From: Bog-159 sp963818855 | Lineage (GTDB): Bacteria; Acidobacteriota; Terriglobia; Bryobacterales; Bryobacteraceae | Assembly (NCBI GenBank): GCA_963818855.1 | Contig: CAWFUH010000019.1 | Location: 1 to 64,000, forward strand | Direction: 5' to 3' | Length of the DNA: 64,000 nucleotides | In this document: piece after piece, positions 9,050 to 17,798 of the stretch | Position numbering within the stretch: the stretch's first letter is position 1 | Layout: each line of letters begins with the position of its first letter | Notes under the pieces: model-generated | Told to the model about the DNA's origin: nothing | What the model saw: only the letters and a program-made list of their open reading frames with translations | The model's database searches: none | Position numbers and translations under genes: made by a program

Positions 9050-10338
9050 GGCTTGACCCTGGCATCGCTCGACGGGAATTTCTACGGCACAACTAATTCC
9101 AGCGTCCCGGGCACTCTGTTTCAATTCAACCCCTCAACCAACGCCTTCAACGTCATGCATACGTTCAGTAGCACGGAAGGCATCCCCGTGGGTCCTCCGG
9201 TGGAGGCCAAGGATAGAAACCTCTACGGCCTGGACAGCTTGAACAGTATTGGAGAAAGCACTGGAACAGCCTACCGCCTGACGGTCTCGACGGGAATGTT
9301 TGAGCTGCTTCCCAAAACAGTACCTGGCGATCCGAGCGGTCCTCTTCTTCTGGCATCGGACGGGTTCTTGTACGGCACCACCTTAACCGGCGGAAGCAAA
9401 CATGCGGGAACGGTCTTCAGCATGACAACGACTGGAGCGATTAAGAAGATCTACACCTTCACCGATGGCGACGACGGCGCCACCCCCAACGCCCCCCTCG
9501 CCCAAGGAAAGGATGGCAACCTGTACGGAACCGCCGGTGCCGGGGGCTTTTACGGTGACGGTACGATTTTTGAGCTGACATTGCCGTCCTACGGGTTTGC
9601 AACTATCAACGCATTCGAGGGGGCTGCCGGCGGCGGCGCCGACCCTGATACCGGCCTCCTGGCCGCGTCGGATGGGAACTTCTACGGTACAACGTATCTC
9701 GGCGGGGCAGACGACTTCGGCACCATTTTCGAGATGCAGGCGGGCGGATCTTTTATTCCGCTCTTCGATTTTTCGGGAACGGGTTGTTCTATGGACTAAC
9801 GACCGCCGGGGGGGCAAACCTAGGCGGGGTTTTTTACACCTTCACTCCCCCAAACCCCGTGAGCCACATCGCACTATGCTGTACCTGGTGGGTAATCCTC
9901 GACCAACCGGTGACAATTCTTGGCCAGAACCTGACGGGGGTCGTCAACGTTTACTTTGGCTCGGTACAGGCACAATTCCGGCCTGGTTCCGACACCTATC
10001 TCATAGCGGAGGTGCCGAGCGCTGCTATCGACGGCCTCGTCACCGTGACCTTGGCAACCGGCGAGCAAATCGAAAGCCAGCAGGTTGTGCACATTCTCCC
10101 GAAGATCACCAACCTCGATCCTTCAAGTGGCCCGGTGGGCACGCCGGTGGGCATCGTGGGCGGCGGATTCGCGGGAACGACGAAGGTAACGTTCGGCGGC
10201 GTCGCAGCGGCCAATGTCACGCTGCTCACTCCGGGGCTGATCCAGGCCACGGTGCCGGTGGGCGCAACCACGGGCAAGGTCGAAGTTGTCACCCCCAATG
10301 GCTCCGCCAGAAGCAAAGAGACATTCACCGTCAACTGA

Positions 10339-11088
10339 GAAAAGGATGACCCACACTTAACCTCGGCATTTATCCCGTGATGTCGGTAGCCGTCTCTAGC
10401 TGCAGTCGGGCGGATTCAAGCTTCCGCTCTCGGTAAACCTGGATGCGGATCTCGTCGCCTCGGCCGGCTAGCGTCGCCCAGAACCAGTGGAAGGCACAAT
10501 GGAGCAGGGGCTGAAGCCGGCCCCGCGGGCTGCCGGTGTTCGATTTGGGACAGTGTTTTTCGACTGTGGACAAGGGGAGGCGCGGGGTTGAGTTGTGCAC
10601 GGCGAGTTAGTGTTCTGGGGCGAGGCGCGGCCGACGGAATGCTCCGATCAAACGCATCCCTGCCGTCCCTGTAATACAGGGACGAAACAGGAAATCCGGT
10701 GTCACCCTCGGCAAGCTACTCTACACATTCCATAAAACTTGCATGTAAGAAACACTCCCAGCGCATTAAGCCGGAACAGGGCGTATCAGGAACAGGCCCG
10801 ATCCGAGCGTCATCAGGGCCCTGATCCCGGGCGGTTACAAGATACTTGTGGGATGGTTGAAGATCACCATGGCGGGAAGCAAAGGCGTACTGACGCCGAC
10901 GCTCACCGGTGCGCAGCGCCGAGCTATTTACCCTGCCGCCGCGCACCTGGTGGAAGCGGGACGTCCCGAGCGGTTTTGCAACGGGTAATGCTGCGCCGCT
11001 CGACTGCCAGGCTGCACTCAAAGTCTCCTCCAACGGCCTTCACCGAACCGTGTTGGCTTCAACGCGAAGATTTCTTCGCCCTTGGACT
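10339..11088. other. Intergenic region with one perfect 19-bp palindrome
   Basis: No convincing gene is visible on either strand; candidate frames have no recognisable motif or start signal. The palindrome GTCCCTGTAATACAGGGAC at 10665-10683 has 9-base arms around a single central A. It could be a protein-binding site or the scar of a mobile element end. Confidence 0.4.
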
Positions 11089-12000
11089 TCACTGGCTAGC
11101 AAAAGCAGTATTAAGCGCGTCGGCCAGTCTGACGCCGGCGCGGGCAATCTGCAGCTTCACAACGGGCGCCGCGGCATCCTGATAGGGTTGCCCGAGATTT
11201 GCCACGTCAGTCTTTCCGTTTGCGGCGCGGATTCCCTTATACGCTACATCACGCGCAGGAAGGTACGCCTGAAGTGCCCAGTCCATCGGCTGGGACTTTG
11301 GCTCTGCCGCCGCTGCTGCAATTTGAGCCGTTAAGCTGCCCGGCAGTGCCGTGTAGGTCTTCTGGATTTTGGCAACGATTTGGTCATCCCAAATATGATG
11401 CAGGACTAGCTCGTTGCTATCGTCGGTTCCGAAAAAACTCACGTGCTCCGCGTTGCCTCCAGCATCTCCGTTCCGATCGGCGGAGTGCAGTGGCTGGTGG
11501 ATATCGCCGATGAAATGCACGACGAAGGAGAGCGCCTGTTGGTCGGCGATTTTCTTAGCGCCAGTATCGGTTGCCTTCGACGCTGCAAGCATTGCTAGAA
11601 AGCGCGGAATCTGGACTACGGCGCAGACGTTCTTGCATGCGGTATTGACATCACTCGCAGTCGGCGTGAACGAGGGGTCCGTCACGGGCGTGTTGACGAA
11701 GTGCCATTGCTCCGTTCCCTTCGGAGGGTCCGGAAAGATAGTCGCGCAGGCCGGGCTAAGGGCATTGATCTCGTTGGCCTCCAGTTCGCGGACTTGGTCA
11801 GGGCAGACGGCGATGTCTACCAGACTGAGCTTGCCAAGGAGACTTGCAATACGCTTAGCCGTTGCGGGTTGAAGCCGGTTCGTCGCGATGAGAGCAATCG
11901 CCTGGTGCGCCTCCACCGACCAGCCGAAGGCATTGGAAGGAACCAGGGCGAGCCCGCACATCACCGCAATAATCGCTTGAAATCTCGTTCGTCTTACCAT
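11089..12000 (-). CDS. S1/P1-family nuclease (exported)
   Basis: 303 residues from the ATG at 12000, which has GAGG 9-12 bases upstream. A signal peptide (FQAIIAVMCGLALVPSNAFG) precedes W-SVEAHQ: in this family the mature N-terminal Trp and nearby His bind the trinuclear zinc site. Further zinc ligands are visible in HFIGDIHQPLH and HHIWDD. The enzyme hydrolyses single-stranded DNA/RNA and 3'-nucleotides in the periplasm or outside the cell, perhaps for phosphate or nucleotide scavenging. It stands alone, transcribed leftward, with no clear operon partner. An earlier in-frame start would add a 29-residue tail not expected in the family. Confidence 0.9.
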   Translation of the reverse strand: MVRRTRFQAIIAVMCGLALVPSNAFGWSVEAHQAIALIATNRLQPATAKRIASLLGKLSLVDIAVCPDQVRELEANEINALSPACATIFPDPPKGTEQWHFVNTPVTDPSFTPTASDVNTACKNVCAVVQIPRFLAMLAASKATDTGAKKIADQQALSFVVHFIGDIHQPLHSADRNGDAGGNAEHVSFFGTDDSNELVLHHIWDDQIVAKIQKTYTALPGSLTAQIAAAAAEPKSQPMDWALQAYLPARDVAYKGIRAANGKTDVANLGQPYQDAAAPVVKLQIARAGVRLADALNTAFASQ

Positions 12001-12005
12001 AAACA

Positions 12006-12020
12006 CGTTACCTCGTAACG
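12006..12020 (-). promoter_or_regulatory. Hairpin overlapping the Shine-Dalgarno of the S1/P1 nuclease gene
   Basis: In the mRNA sense the sequence is CGTTACGAGGTAACG: 6-base arms CGTTAC/GTAACG with GAG as loop. The GAGG ribosome site lies in the loop and first stem base, so folding could modulate translation start at 12000. Confidence 0.35.
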
Positions 12021-12151
12021 CACGATAACCTATTTTGCCGAACGCGCCACACATTTGTGGCGAAATATTTCGAGTCCGTGCCTGCAAGGGGGCGCGACGT
12101 GGGGAACGTGGCGCGACGTGTGGCGGCTTTTCTTCCTTTTGGCCCTCGTGG

Positions 12152-12330
12152 TCACCCCGACACTTGTGCGTGGCGCACCAGCCTTTGGCGGGTGTCGAGG
12201 ACCTGCGTCCAGTCCCGCCCGATCTGCTTCTGCGCTTCAGCGAGATCCATGTTCTCGCTCCTCACCTGTGCGGTGAGATGGTTCTCCACCACATCCTTTT
12301 GCTTGAAATAGCGCTCGCGTAGCGGGCTGC
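12152..12330 (-). pseudogene. Short C-terminal gene fragment, possibly HNH/secreted-protein tail
   Basis: The minus strand reads VENHLTAQVRSENMDLAEAQ followed by KQIGRDWTQV, like the conserved C-terminal tail (LxDAQxxIAxDWxxV) I associate with small acidobacterial exported proteins. No plausible N-terminal domain precedes it. Identity is uncertain; it may only be a fragment left by recombination. Confidence 0.25.
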
Positions 12331-12357
12331 TGGCCGGGCCTGTCTTTCCGGGAGGTG

Positions 12358-12535
12358 GTTTTCGCATCCTGGCCATTGACCTCGAAGGGACCGAAGTGTG
12401 CAATTGGCTCAATTCGGGCCGGCGTCGCTTGCGTCCTGGTGAAATACCGCGTGCCCGACTCCGGCCTTACCCGAAGTCTTCAGCTGCCATGCAAGACGCA
12501 AGGCGCTGTGGGGTTGTACGGTCTTCGCCATCAAA
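12358..12535 (+). pseudogene. Fragment of an acetyl-esterase-like alpha/beta hydrolase
   Basis: Two frames combine into a familiar stretch of the BD-FAE/Aes-type esterase fold: DLEGTEVCNWLNS, then AGVACVLVKYRVPDSG, then PYPKSSAAMQDA and VGLYGLR. The strand following 'VLVKYRVP' and the helix 'AMQDAQRAV' are the usual landmarks before the nucleophile elbow. The GxSxG elbow and everything after are missing, and frameshifts break the piece. Confidence 0.6.
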
Positions 12536-12544
12536 CCATGGAGT

Positions 12545-13819
12545 TCACAGCTTTTCAATATCCAGCCGCGCATCCCAGGCTGCATTCGAGCGAAGCAGTT
12601 CATCCCAGGTCACCTCCCTGCCTGTGTAGGCGGCGGTGCGTCCGAGCATCGCCGAGAGAGCAGATTCGGCTCCCAGCGCAGCCTGGTTGTGAAAGCTGGC
12701 CCCGATGATACTCTGAATAAAATCCGCGTGCTTCTCGGAATCAGCTTGCGCGAGGTTGTCTGAGAAGTTGCCCGTTACGGAGAATTCGCCCGTCCTGGGT
12801 TTCTCGCTGCCGCTCCACGTCCATGGCTCGTCGCCAGCGATCCCGAGCGGGCCGGAATACGGCGATTGGGAATTACCGCGCGTGCCGAAGAACCGCTCGC
12901 TCACGTCGAAGCCGCCCTTTCCGAACTGGCACGAGTTGAAGTTGACGTGAACGTCGTGGGGATACGAGAATATCACGTCGAAGTGCGACCAGGCGTCGCC
13001 GGGCGATTCCGTTCTTCCTTTGCGGCCGCCCGTGCCGATGGCCTTCACCGGATGCGATTCGAGCACCCAATTGCAGACATCGATAGCATGGATGTTCTGC
13101 TCCACGAGGATATCGCCGGAGAGCACGCGGTCGTGCAGCCAGTGGCGCAAGCGAAGCTCGGCCGGAGACGCACTGGGGTAATCCGGCATGGGCAAGAACG
13201 GGCAATAATAGTGCGCCTCACCGCAGGAGATTTCACCTAGCGCGCCGGCGCGGATACGCCGCACCAGTTCGACGAACGGCGGCGCGTGGCGGATTTGAAG
13301 GCCGACGTCCAGGCTGAGGCGGCCCTCGGCCTCCTTCCCGATTTCGACGATGCGCAGCGCGCCCGCAACGTCCACACTGACAGGCTTTTCGCAATAGACG
13401 TGTTTTCCTGCGTGGACCGCCGCAGCCAAATGCTGGGGATGAAAGTAGGGCGGCGTGGCAATGACCACGGCGTCGACATGGGCGGACATGATCTGCTGGG
13501 CGGCATGTGGTCCCTGAAACATCTGGGAAGGCTGCACACCCGCGTGTCGCTGCTGGTTCGCCAGGTCGTCGGTCTTCTTCTTGGCCGCCATCAGGCGGTC
13601 CTCAAATAAGTCCGCCAAGGCCAAGATGCGCGCTGGTCCGTTAGTGGCTATGCTGAGAGCGTCCGCGGTGCCCCGCCCGCCGCAACCCAGCAATCCGATA
13701 GTCACGGCGGAATTGGCTTGCGAGCCGCGCACCTGCTGCGGCTTCACGATCATGAAGCTGGCCACGGCGCCCGCCGCGCCCAGAAATCCGCGACGGTCCG
13801 GTTTGGGATGGTCACTCAT
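12545..13819 (-). CDS. Gfo/Idh/MocA-family oxidoreductase, Tat-exported
   Basis: 424 residues. It begins MSDHPKPDRRGFLGAAGA, a twin-arginine (RRGFLG) signal. A Rossmann fold follows with GLLGCGGRG for NAD(P), then ATPPYFHPQH and the family motif GKHVYCEKP, whose Lys is the usual catalytic residue. The C-terminal domain has QNIHAIDVCNW. Family members oxidise or epimerise sugars and cyclitols with bound NAD(P). Its ATG overlaps the stop of the upstream isomerase gene (ATGA at 13816-13819), so the two are cotranslated; both carry export-type N-termini, pointing to a shared periplasmic sugar pathway. The exact substrate cannot be read from the sequence. Confidence 0.93.
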   Translation of the reverse strand: MSDHPKPDRRGFLGAAGAVASFMIVKPQQVRGSQANSAVTIGLLGCGGRGTADALSIATNGPARILALADLFEDRLMAAKKKTDDLANQQRHAGVQPSQMFQGPHAAQQIMSAHVDAVVIATPPYFHPQHLAAAVHAGKHVYCEKPVSVDVAGALRIVEIGKEAEGRLSLDVGLQIRHAPPFVELVRRIRAGALGEISCGEAHYYCPFLPMPDYPSASPAELRLRHWLHDRVLSGDILVEQNIHAIDVCNWVLESHPVKAIGTGGRKGRTESPGDAWSHFDVIFSYPHDVHVNFNSCQFGKGGFDVSERFFGTRGNSQSPYSGPLGIAGDEPWTWSGSEKPRTGEFSVTGNFSDNLAQADSEKHADFIQSIIGASFHNQAALGAESALSAMLGRTAAYTGREVTWDELLRSNAAWDARLDIEKL

Positions 13820-14700
13820 AGGAGCTTCTCCAGATAAGCTTTGGAAGCGCGAATGTCTTCCGCCTGTTTGGCGCCGGGAATCTCGCGCTCGATGGTCAGC
13901 GGGCCGCGATATCCAACCTCCTTCAGCCGCTTGATGAAGGCTGGGAAGTTGACCTTACCTTGCCCGATGGGCACTTCGCGTCCCAAGTCACGAGGGTTCG
14001 TGGGATATAGCCCGTCCTTGGCATGCACTCCTTGGACGAGCGGACCGAGAATATCAAGAGCGTCCACCGGATTCGCCTTGCCGTAGAGGATCAGGTTGGC
14101 GGCATCGAAGTTCACGCCGATGTTGTCGAGTCCGGCGTCTTTGATCGCGCGGTACAGCGTGATGGGCGTTTCCTGTCCAGTCTCACAGCGAAAGTTCTGG
14201 CCGTTCTCCTTACAATATGCGGCCACGGCCCGGATGGCGTCGACGGTTTCCTGGTAAACCGGATCGCTTGGGTTTTCGGGAATGAATCCGCAGTGCGTCT
14301 GCACAGCCGATACCCCGCACTGCCGGGCGAAATCCGAGGCCTTCTTGATTTGGGCGATGCGGGCCTCGCGGTATGCGCGCGGTACCAGACCGATGGTCGG
14401 CGGACCTTTGTAGAAATCGTAGAATTCGGGGCCCGGACCGCCCGCGACCAGCGCAGTGGCCTCGATGTGGTATTGGTCGAGGGCGGCGCGCAACCGTCGG
14501 GGCATCTCCGCATCGAATGCGCCCACGCCCACCTGGCAGGTAGGAAAGCGGAAGGAGTGGACTTTCCGGATGGCCGCTTCGGGATCACTGCCAGCGTTGA
14601 CGATGAGGCCCAGCTGCATGGCGGGCTCGGGCGTTGCCGCAGCAGCCGCGCCGGCGGCGGCGAGGACGCCAAAGTGTCTGCGCGAGTACATGGAGATCAT
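13816..14700 (-). CDS. Sugar phosphate isomerase/epimerase-like TIM-barrel protein (exported)
   Basis: 294 residues with a Tat-like start (MYSRRHFGVLAAAGAAAAA). The body matches the xylose-isomerase-like TIM barrel: VQTHCGFIPEN, GVNFDAANLILYG and GVHAKDGLYPTNP, with metal-binding His/Glu/Asp residues in the expected strand ends and PLTIERE near the C-terminus. Such proteins isomerise or epimerise sugars using a divalent metal. First gene of a two-gene operon with the Gfo/Idh/MocA oxidoreductase, a pairing frequent in acidobacteria and planctomycetes. The start may be 14700 or the internal ATG at 14691; neither has a clear ribosome site. Confidence 0.9.
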   Translation of the reverse strand: MISMYSRRHFGVLAAAGAAAAATPEPAMQLGLIVNAGSDPEAAIRKVHSFRFPTCQVGVGAFDAEMPRRLRAALDQYHIEATALVAGGPGPEFYDFYKGPPTIGLVPRAYREARIAQIKKASDFARQCGVSAVQTHCGFIPENPSDPVYQETVDAIRAVAAYCKENGQNFRCETGQETPITLYRAIKDAGLDNIGVNFDAANLILYGKANPVDALDILGPLVQGVHAKDGLYPTNPRDLGREVPIGQGKVNFPAFIKRLKEVGYRGPLTIEREIPGAKQAEDIRASKAYLEKLL

Positions 14701-14810
14701 TTAAGCACCATTCGACCGGCGCGACTTCCGACGCGCCGAAGTTTCGCACGCCGTCCAGCCGCCCCAACATGGCCCATCCTGTTAACCGCCGGGTGGTATT
14801 AAACAGAGAA

Positions 14811-15045
14811 TGTCAGAGTTCGAGTCGAGAAAACGCGGCGTGCACGAGCAACCCCTGACGGTTGCGGCCGTTGCGGGAATGCCAATAGGTTTGAGCAGGA
14901 CAGTGTTGATGACGGAGAAATGACGGAGAAATGGCGGTGTCGCGCCGATTCCGTGGGCCAGTGCGGTGATTGCCGTGGCAGTGAAGCCTGGGTTCTGCCG
15001 GAGTGCACGGAAGGCGTGCTTGAGGTCTCGCCAGAATGTTTCCAT
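14811..15045 (-). pseudogene. N-terminal remnant of an ADOP/MacB-like ABC permease
   Basis: METFWRDLKHAFRALRQNPG followed by FTATAITALAHGIGA is the first cytoplasmic helix and first membrane segment of the ADOP permease family; compare the intact gene at 36269. The usual ANTAIFSVINAVLL segment appears broken (FSVINTVLLKP) by small insertions and the frame is lost soon after. About 800 residues are missing. Confidence 0.8.
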
Positions 15046-15135
15046 GGAGGGTTTAGCCGGCTCTCCAGAACGAAAGTCTTGGTTGGTAGAGTCGCGAACG
15101 AATTCTTCTGGCCCGGAAGCACGGGCCGGATTTGG

Positions 15136-16275
15136 TTATCCCTTCAGCCACTTGTCAAACCAAGCGAAGGCCTCCTTTTGCATGTCGCGATCGAACTTGT
15201 GGGGCCCATCGTAAAACGACGCCCGGTAGCGGTCGGAGGCTCCCGCCTTCCGGTAGACATCGCTCAGAATCTGGTCTGCCCGTTCCATTTCCGGCATCGT
15301 AAATAGTTGGTCCTGTCGATTGTTCAATACCAAGACCGGGCTGGGTGCCATGAGTCCCAGGATTTCAGGATAATCCAGATCGCGCGGAAGATGAGGAACG
15401 TAGCACATCCAGGTGTGGGTGTAACACTTATTCAGAAGATAGTCCCGCCACGTGGTCATCATACCCGCGCAGCAGGCACAACGGATGCGCTCGTCGGCAC
15501 CGCTGAGCATCACGGTGCGCAGACCGCCGCCGGAGAGGCCGGCACAACCCATCCGGGTGGCATCTACCTCGGGCCGCGAGGCGAGGTAATCCAGGGCGCG
15601 GCGGTCGTCGAAGACGAAAACACCCGGCCATGTCATACCCGCGCTGAACAGGCTTTTGGCGATGATGTGCTCGTGATTGGCGGCGAACTGGTTGTAGCGC
15701 TCGATCTCGTCTTCGGATTCGGGGTTTGACTCCACCAGGCCGTTCCGAATATTGGCGGGCACGTCGCCAAGACGCACCCGCCGACTGCCGAAGGTAAATG
15801 TGTCATGGACCAGCACTACGTAGCCGCGGCGCGCCAGTTCATTGGCCCATGCGGCTCCACCGTAATACTGCTCCTGATGCCGCAGCATGGCAGGATGCGG
15901 CTCCTGCGACATGCGGGTGATTTTGCGTAGACCGAAGTACTTGTTGCCGCCATGGTCATGCAGGCCCAGAATTCCGGGCAGCTTGGTTTTGATCCCGGCG
16001 GGCTTGAGCAGCAGCGCCTCGGTGGGCGGTCCAAAGGGCAACTGCCACTGCAGGTGTTCGATTGTAAGGCCGTCAAACTCCAACTCATGCTGTAACATCG
16101 CTATGGGGGTCGCGGTCTGTCCTGGAGATTGTATCGCGTCGAGAAAACGCGCCCTGGCTATGGCGCGCCATGAGTCCACGTTGCGGAACATGGGCTGTCT
16201 GAAGGAGAGCCGCGGTGGATCGGGCAGCAACCGGGCGGCCCATTCCCCATACGCCCCCAGCATGTTGGGAGCCAT
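15136..16275 (-). CDS. Alpha/beta hydrolase, dienelactone hydrolase / acetyl-xylan esterase-like
   Basis: 379 residues from the ATG at 16275 (MAPNMLGAYGEWAARLL). The frame stays open to 16536, but that extension overlaps an integrase remnant on the other strand and lacks family resemblance. GLHDHGGNKYFG is the oxyanion region, GCAGLSGGGLRT the nucleophile elbow (Ser in GLSGGG), LVLNNRQDQLF carries the acid residue and DGPHKFDRDM the catalytic His. The fold hydrolyses ester or lactone bonds; members with this layout in acidobacteria are often acetyl-xylan or glucuronoyl esterase-like. No signal peptide is evident with this start. It stands alone. Confidence 0.85.
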   Translation of the reverse strand: MAPNMLGAYGEWAARLLPDPPRLSFRQPMFRNVDSWRAIARARFLDAIQSPGQTATPIAMLQHELEFDGLTIEHLQWQLPFGPPTEALLLKPAGIKTKLPGILGLHDHGGNKYFGLRKITRMSQEPHPAMLRHQEQYYGGAAWANELARRGYVVLVHDTFTFGSRRVRLGDVPANIRNGLVESNPESEDEIERYNQFAANHEHIIAKSLFSAGMTWPGVFVFDDRRALDYLASRPEVDATRMGCAGLSGGGLRTVMLSGADERIRCACCAGMMTTWRDYLLNKCYTHTWMCYVPHLPRDLDYPEILGLMAPSPVLVLNNRQDQLFTMPEMERADQILSDVYRKAGASDRYRASFYDGPHKFDRDMQKEAFAWFDKWLKG

Positions 16276-16362
16276 GGTGACATCATATGACGGTTCATGA
16301 GCAACCCGAGGCGCGGGGCCCCGTGAAACCCGAGGCGCGCCAGCCATGTGACCGTTGATGCC

Positions 16363-16571
16363 GGGCGTCTCCCTTTTGCCCCATTGCCGATTACGATCAC
16401 CGACGCGGCAAATTCGGCGTACCTGCGCGCGTTTGTGCCACTTGGCGGGCGGAACTGGAGCAAATACAGTTCCTGCTCGGCCACGCATCGGTTCAGACGA
16501 CCGAGCGCTACTTGGGCTGCGAGCAAGTTTCGCCACGCGGTCAACGACAAGCTCGGTGTAGAGGACTCCTG
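16363..16571 (+). pseudogene. C-terminal remnant of a tyrosine recombinase
   Basis: Three frames in order give the catalytic end of an integrase: RRTCARLCHLAGG (the HxLRRT-like box), ELEQIQFLLGHASVQTTERY (second His and Tyr nucleophile), then KFRHAVNDKLGVEDS. Two frameshifts separate them and the rest of the gene is gone. It overlaps the longest reading of the hydrolase gene on the other strand, supporting the shorter start at 16275. Confidence 0.75.
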
Positions 16572-16711
16572 ACGGCCGGTCCTAGAATCGGACGTCGCCG
16601 GCGCGCGAACCTAAGCGCTACGGCGTCAGCGCGGATGAATGGTGGGATCGCAGATGTCAGCAGCGTGTGATGCGGGCCGGCGCACGAATCCAGACTCTTT
16701 GGGGCAATTCC

Positions 16712-16740
16712 TTCATGAAATGGCAGAGACGCTGTATAAT
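16712..16740 (+). promoter_or_regulatory. Sigma-70-type promoter, leaderless layout
   Basis: A perfect TATAAT (16735-16740) lies 6 bases before the ATG at 16747, with TTCATG as a weak -35 at 17-base spacing. A transcript from here would start at or next to the ATG. It now drives only a decayed gene. Confidence 0.5.
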
Positions 16741-16746
16741 TCGCGC

Positions 16747-17080
16747 ATGTCAGTCCTTTGCGGGATGCCCCTCGCCCTCGTGCTTACTACGCTCGTGGCC
16801 GCACAGCAAACCACCTCGTTTCCCAGCGAAGACGGTGTGCGATGGGTCCGTGGATCTGGTTCGGCAACGAGAAAGGGAATGGCATACTGGATTCCTGGCG
16901 CACGTTCGAGCGAGGATGGGCGATTAGTTTCTGCATAAGACCACGGCTTGGGCGACGTTCTGCGCTGTTCGCACAAACATTGACCACGAGTGTCATTGCC
17001 GAATAGCGGCTGTGTTATATCGCACTATCAACCGCCACTGGGCACGCCGCTGGCAGGCCTGAGCCACCTCGTATTCTACA
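16747..17080 (+). pseudogene. Decayed exported glycosidase-like gene
   Basis: Starts MSVLCGMPLALVLTTLVAAQ, a signal peptide. Frame changes then give FPSEDGVRW, WIWFGNEKGN and LDSWRTFERGW, with traces of CADNIDHECHCR. This order resembles N-terminal carbohydrate-binding/jelly-roll segments of acidobacterial glycosidases, but only short pieces remain and no catalytic domain is present. The family assignment is tentative; the decay is clear from at least two frameshifts. Confidence 0.4.
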
Positions 17081-17629
17081 TCACTCACTTGTTCTCGCTG
17101 GCGAGCGCGTTCCAGATCGCTTCGGCCTGAAAATCGGATACCGGACCGGGAGACAGATTCTTTGGCGCGCCGGGTCGAAATCGGAGATTACAGGAACCCC
17201 TGACGAAACCGCCTCCATCCACCACTCCCAAAATTCCGGGTCTTCCAGCCAATCCTCAAGGTCGGTTTCGTCGGGAACCAACCAAGGCTGATGGAAGCCA
17301 CTACTCATCTTCTCCTCGATCACGTGGACCTCCAGGTCATGGATTTCAGCAAATTGCATATCGCAATTCGGACAAAGGAGGCATTCTTGCGAATGAACAT
17401 CGTGTGCTGCTGATCCCCGATCGTCGCGTGGCAAGAATCGGTCGGGCAACACTAAAGACTTGCTGCCCTGCAACATAATCGGCGCCTCGGCGAGGCTCGC
17501 ACAAGCGTTGTCAGGTAGATCGGCCTCTATCGGATCGGACAGCTCTGAACGAACTGTTCCAAGTCCTTGTCGGTGAGGTGCGCACGGGCGCAACGCGACA
17601 ATTACGGTAAGCAGTCTGCCATTCCCCAC
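17081..17629 (-). CDS. Hypothetical protein with a Cys pair
   Basis: An uninterrupted frame of 182 codons; an internal ATG at 17476 is an alternative start. The recognisable features are a Cys-rich stretch (ECLLCPNCDMQF) followed by HDLEVHVIEEK, which could form a small zinc knuckle, and a very acidic, Trp-rich segment (TDLEDWLEDPEFWEWWMEA). I know no family for it. The biased composition favours real coding, but there is no ribosome site and the neighbourhood is degraded, so it may be a remnant. Confidence 0.35.
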   Translation of the reverse strand: MGNGRLLTVIVALRPCAPHRQGLGTVRSELSDPIEADLPDNACASLAEAPIMLQGSKSLVLPDRFLPRDDRGSAAHDVHSQECLLCPNCDMQFAEIHDLEVHVIEEKMSSGFHQPWLVPDETDLEDWLEDPEFWEWWMEAVSSGVPVISDFDPARQRICLPVRYPIFRPKRSGTRSPARTSE

Positions 17630-17798
17630 TCGGTCGTGGCCGTGATCCGGCCTGCGTTTCCCAACTGCGCCCGTGCTGTCGAGCGGCCCGGTTCCCGATG
17701 GGATCCGGAACTGGCGCGGGGCTTCTACGGCCAGGGCTGTATGGTAGTACGATCAGAGAATTGGACTTCCATGACCCGGCAGAATGGGGGGGAAAGAG

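Larger units (their letters stand above)
6910..10338 (+). pseudogene. GloVer-repeat / IPT-TIG exported protein, split by an IS and frameshifted
   Basis: The 5' part (6910-7282) encodes a signal peptide (LASALVAVLAALPLHAQS) and repeats of the type GNLYGTTQSGGSNNLGTIF. Coding resumes at 9060 after the IS. Removing the IS with one copy of the 10-bp target duplication restores GGLTLASLDGNFYGTT exactly in frame. Further repeats (DGFLYGTTLTGGSKHAGTVF, DGNFYGTTYLGG) run to about 9785, where a one-base slip moves coding to the frame ending at 10338. That last part holds two IPT/TIG-like domains (ITNLDPSSGPVGTPVGIVGG). The start could be 6910, spaced 8 bases from AGGAGG, or 6958, which has its own GGAG. 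The intact protein was probably an exported propeller; the function of this family is not known to me. Confidence 0.85.

Noticed and set aside
14023..14802. 259-codon plus-strand frame
   Set aside because: Antisense to the isomerase gene, with which it shares codon-periodicity only.
16276..16536. N-terminal extension of the alpha/beta hydrolase
   Set aside because: It overlaps an integrase remnant on the other strand and adds 87 residues with no family resemblance; the ATG at 16275 is preferred.
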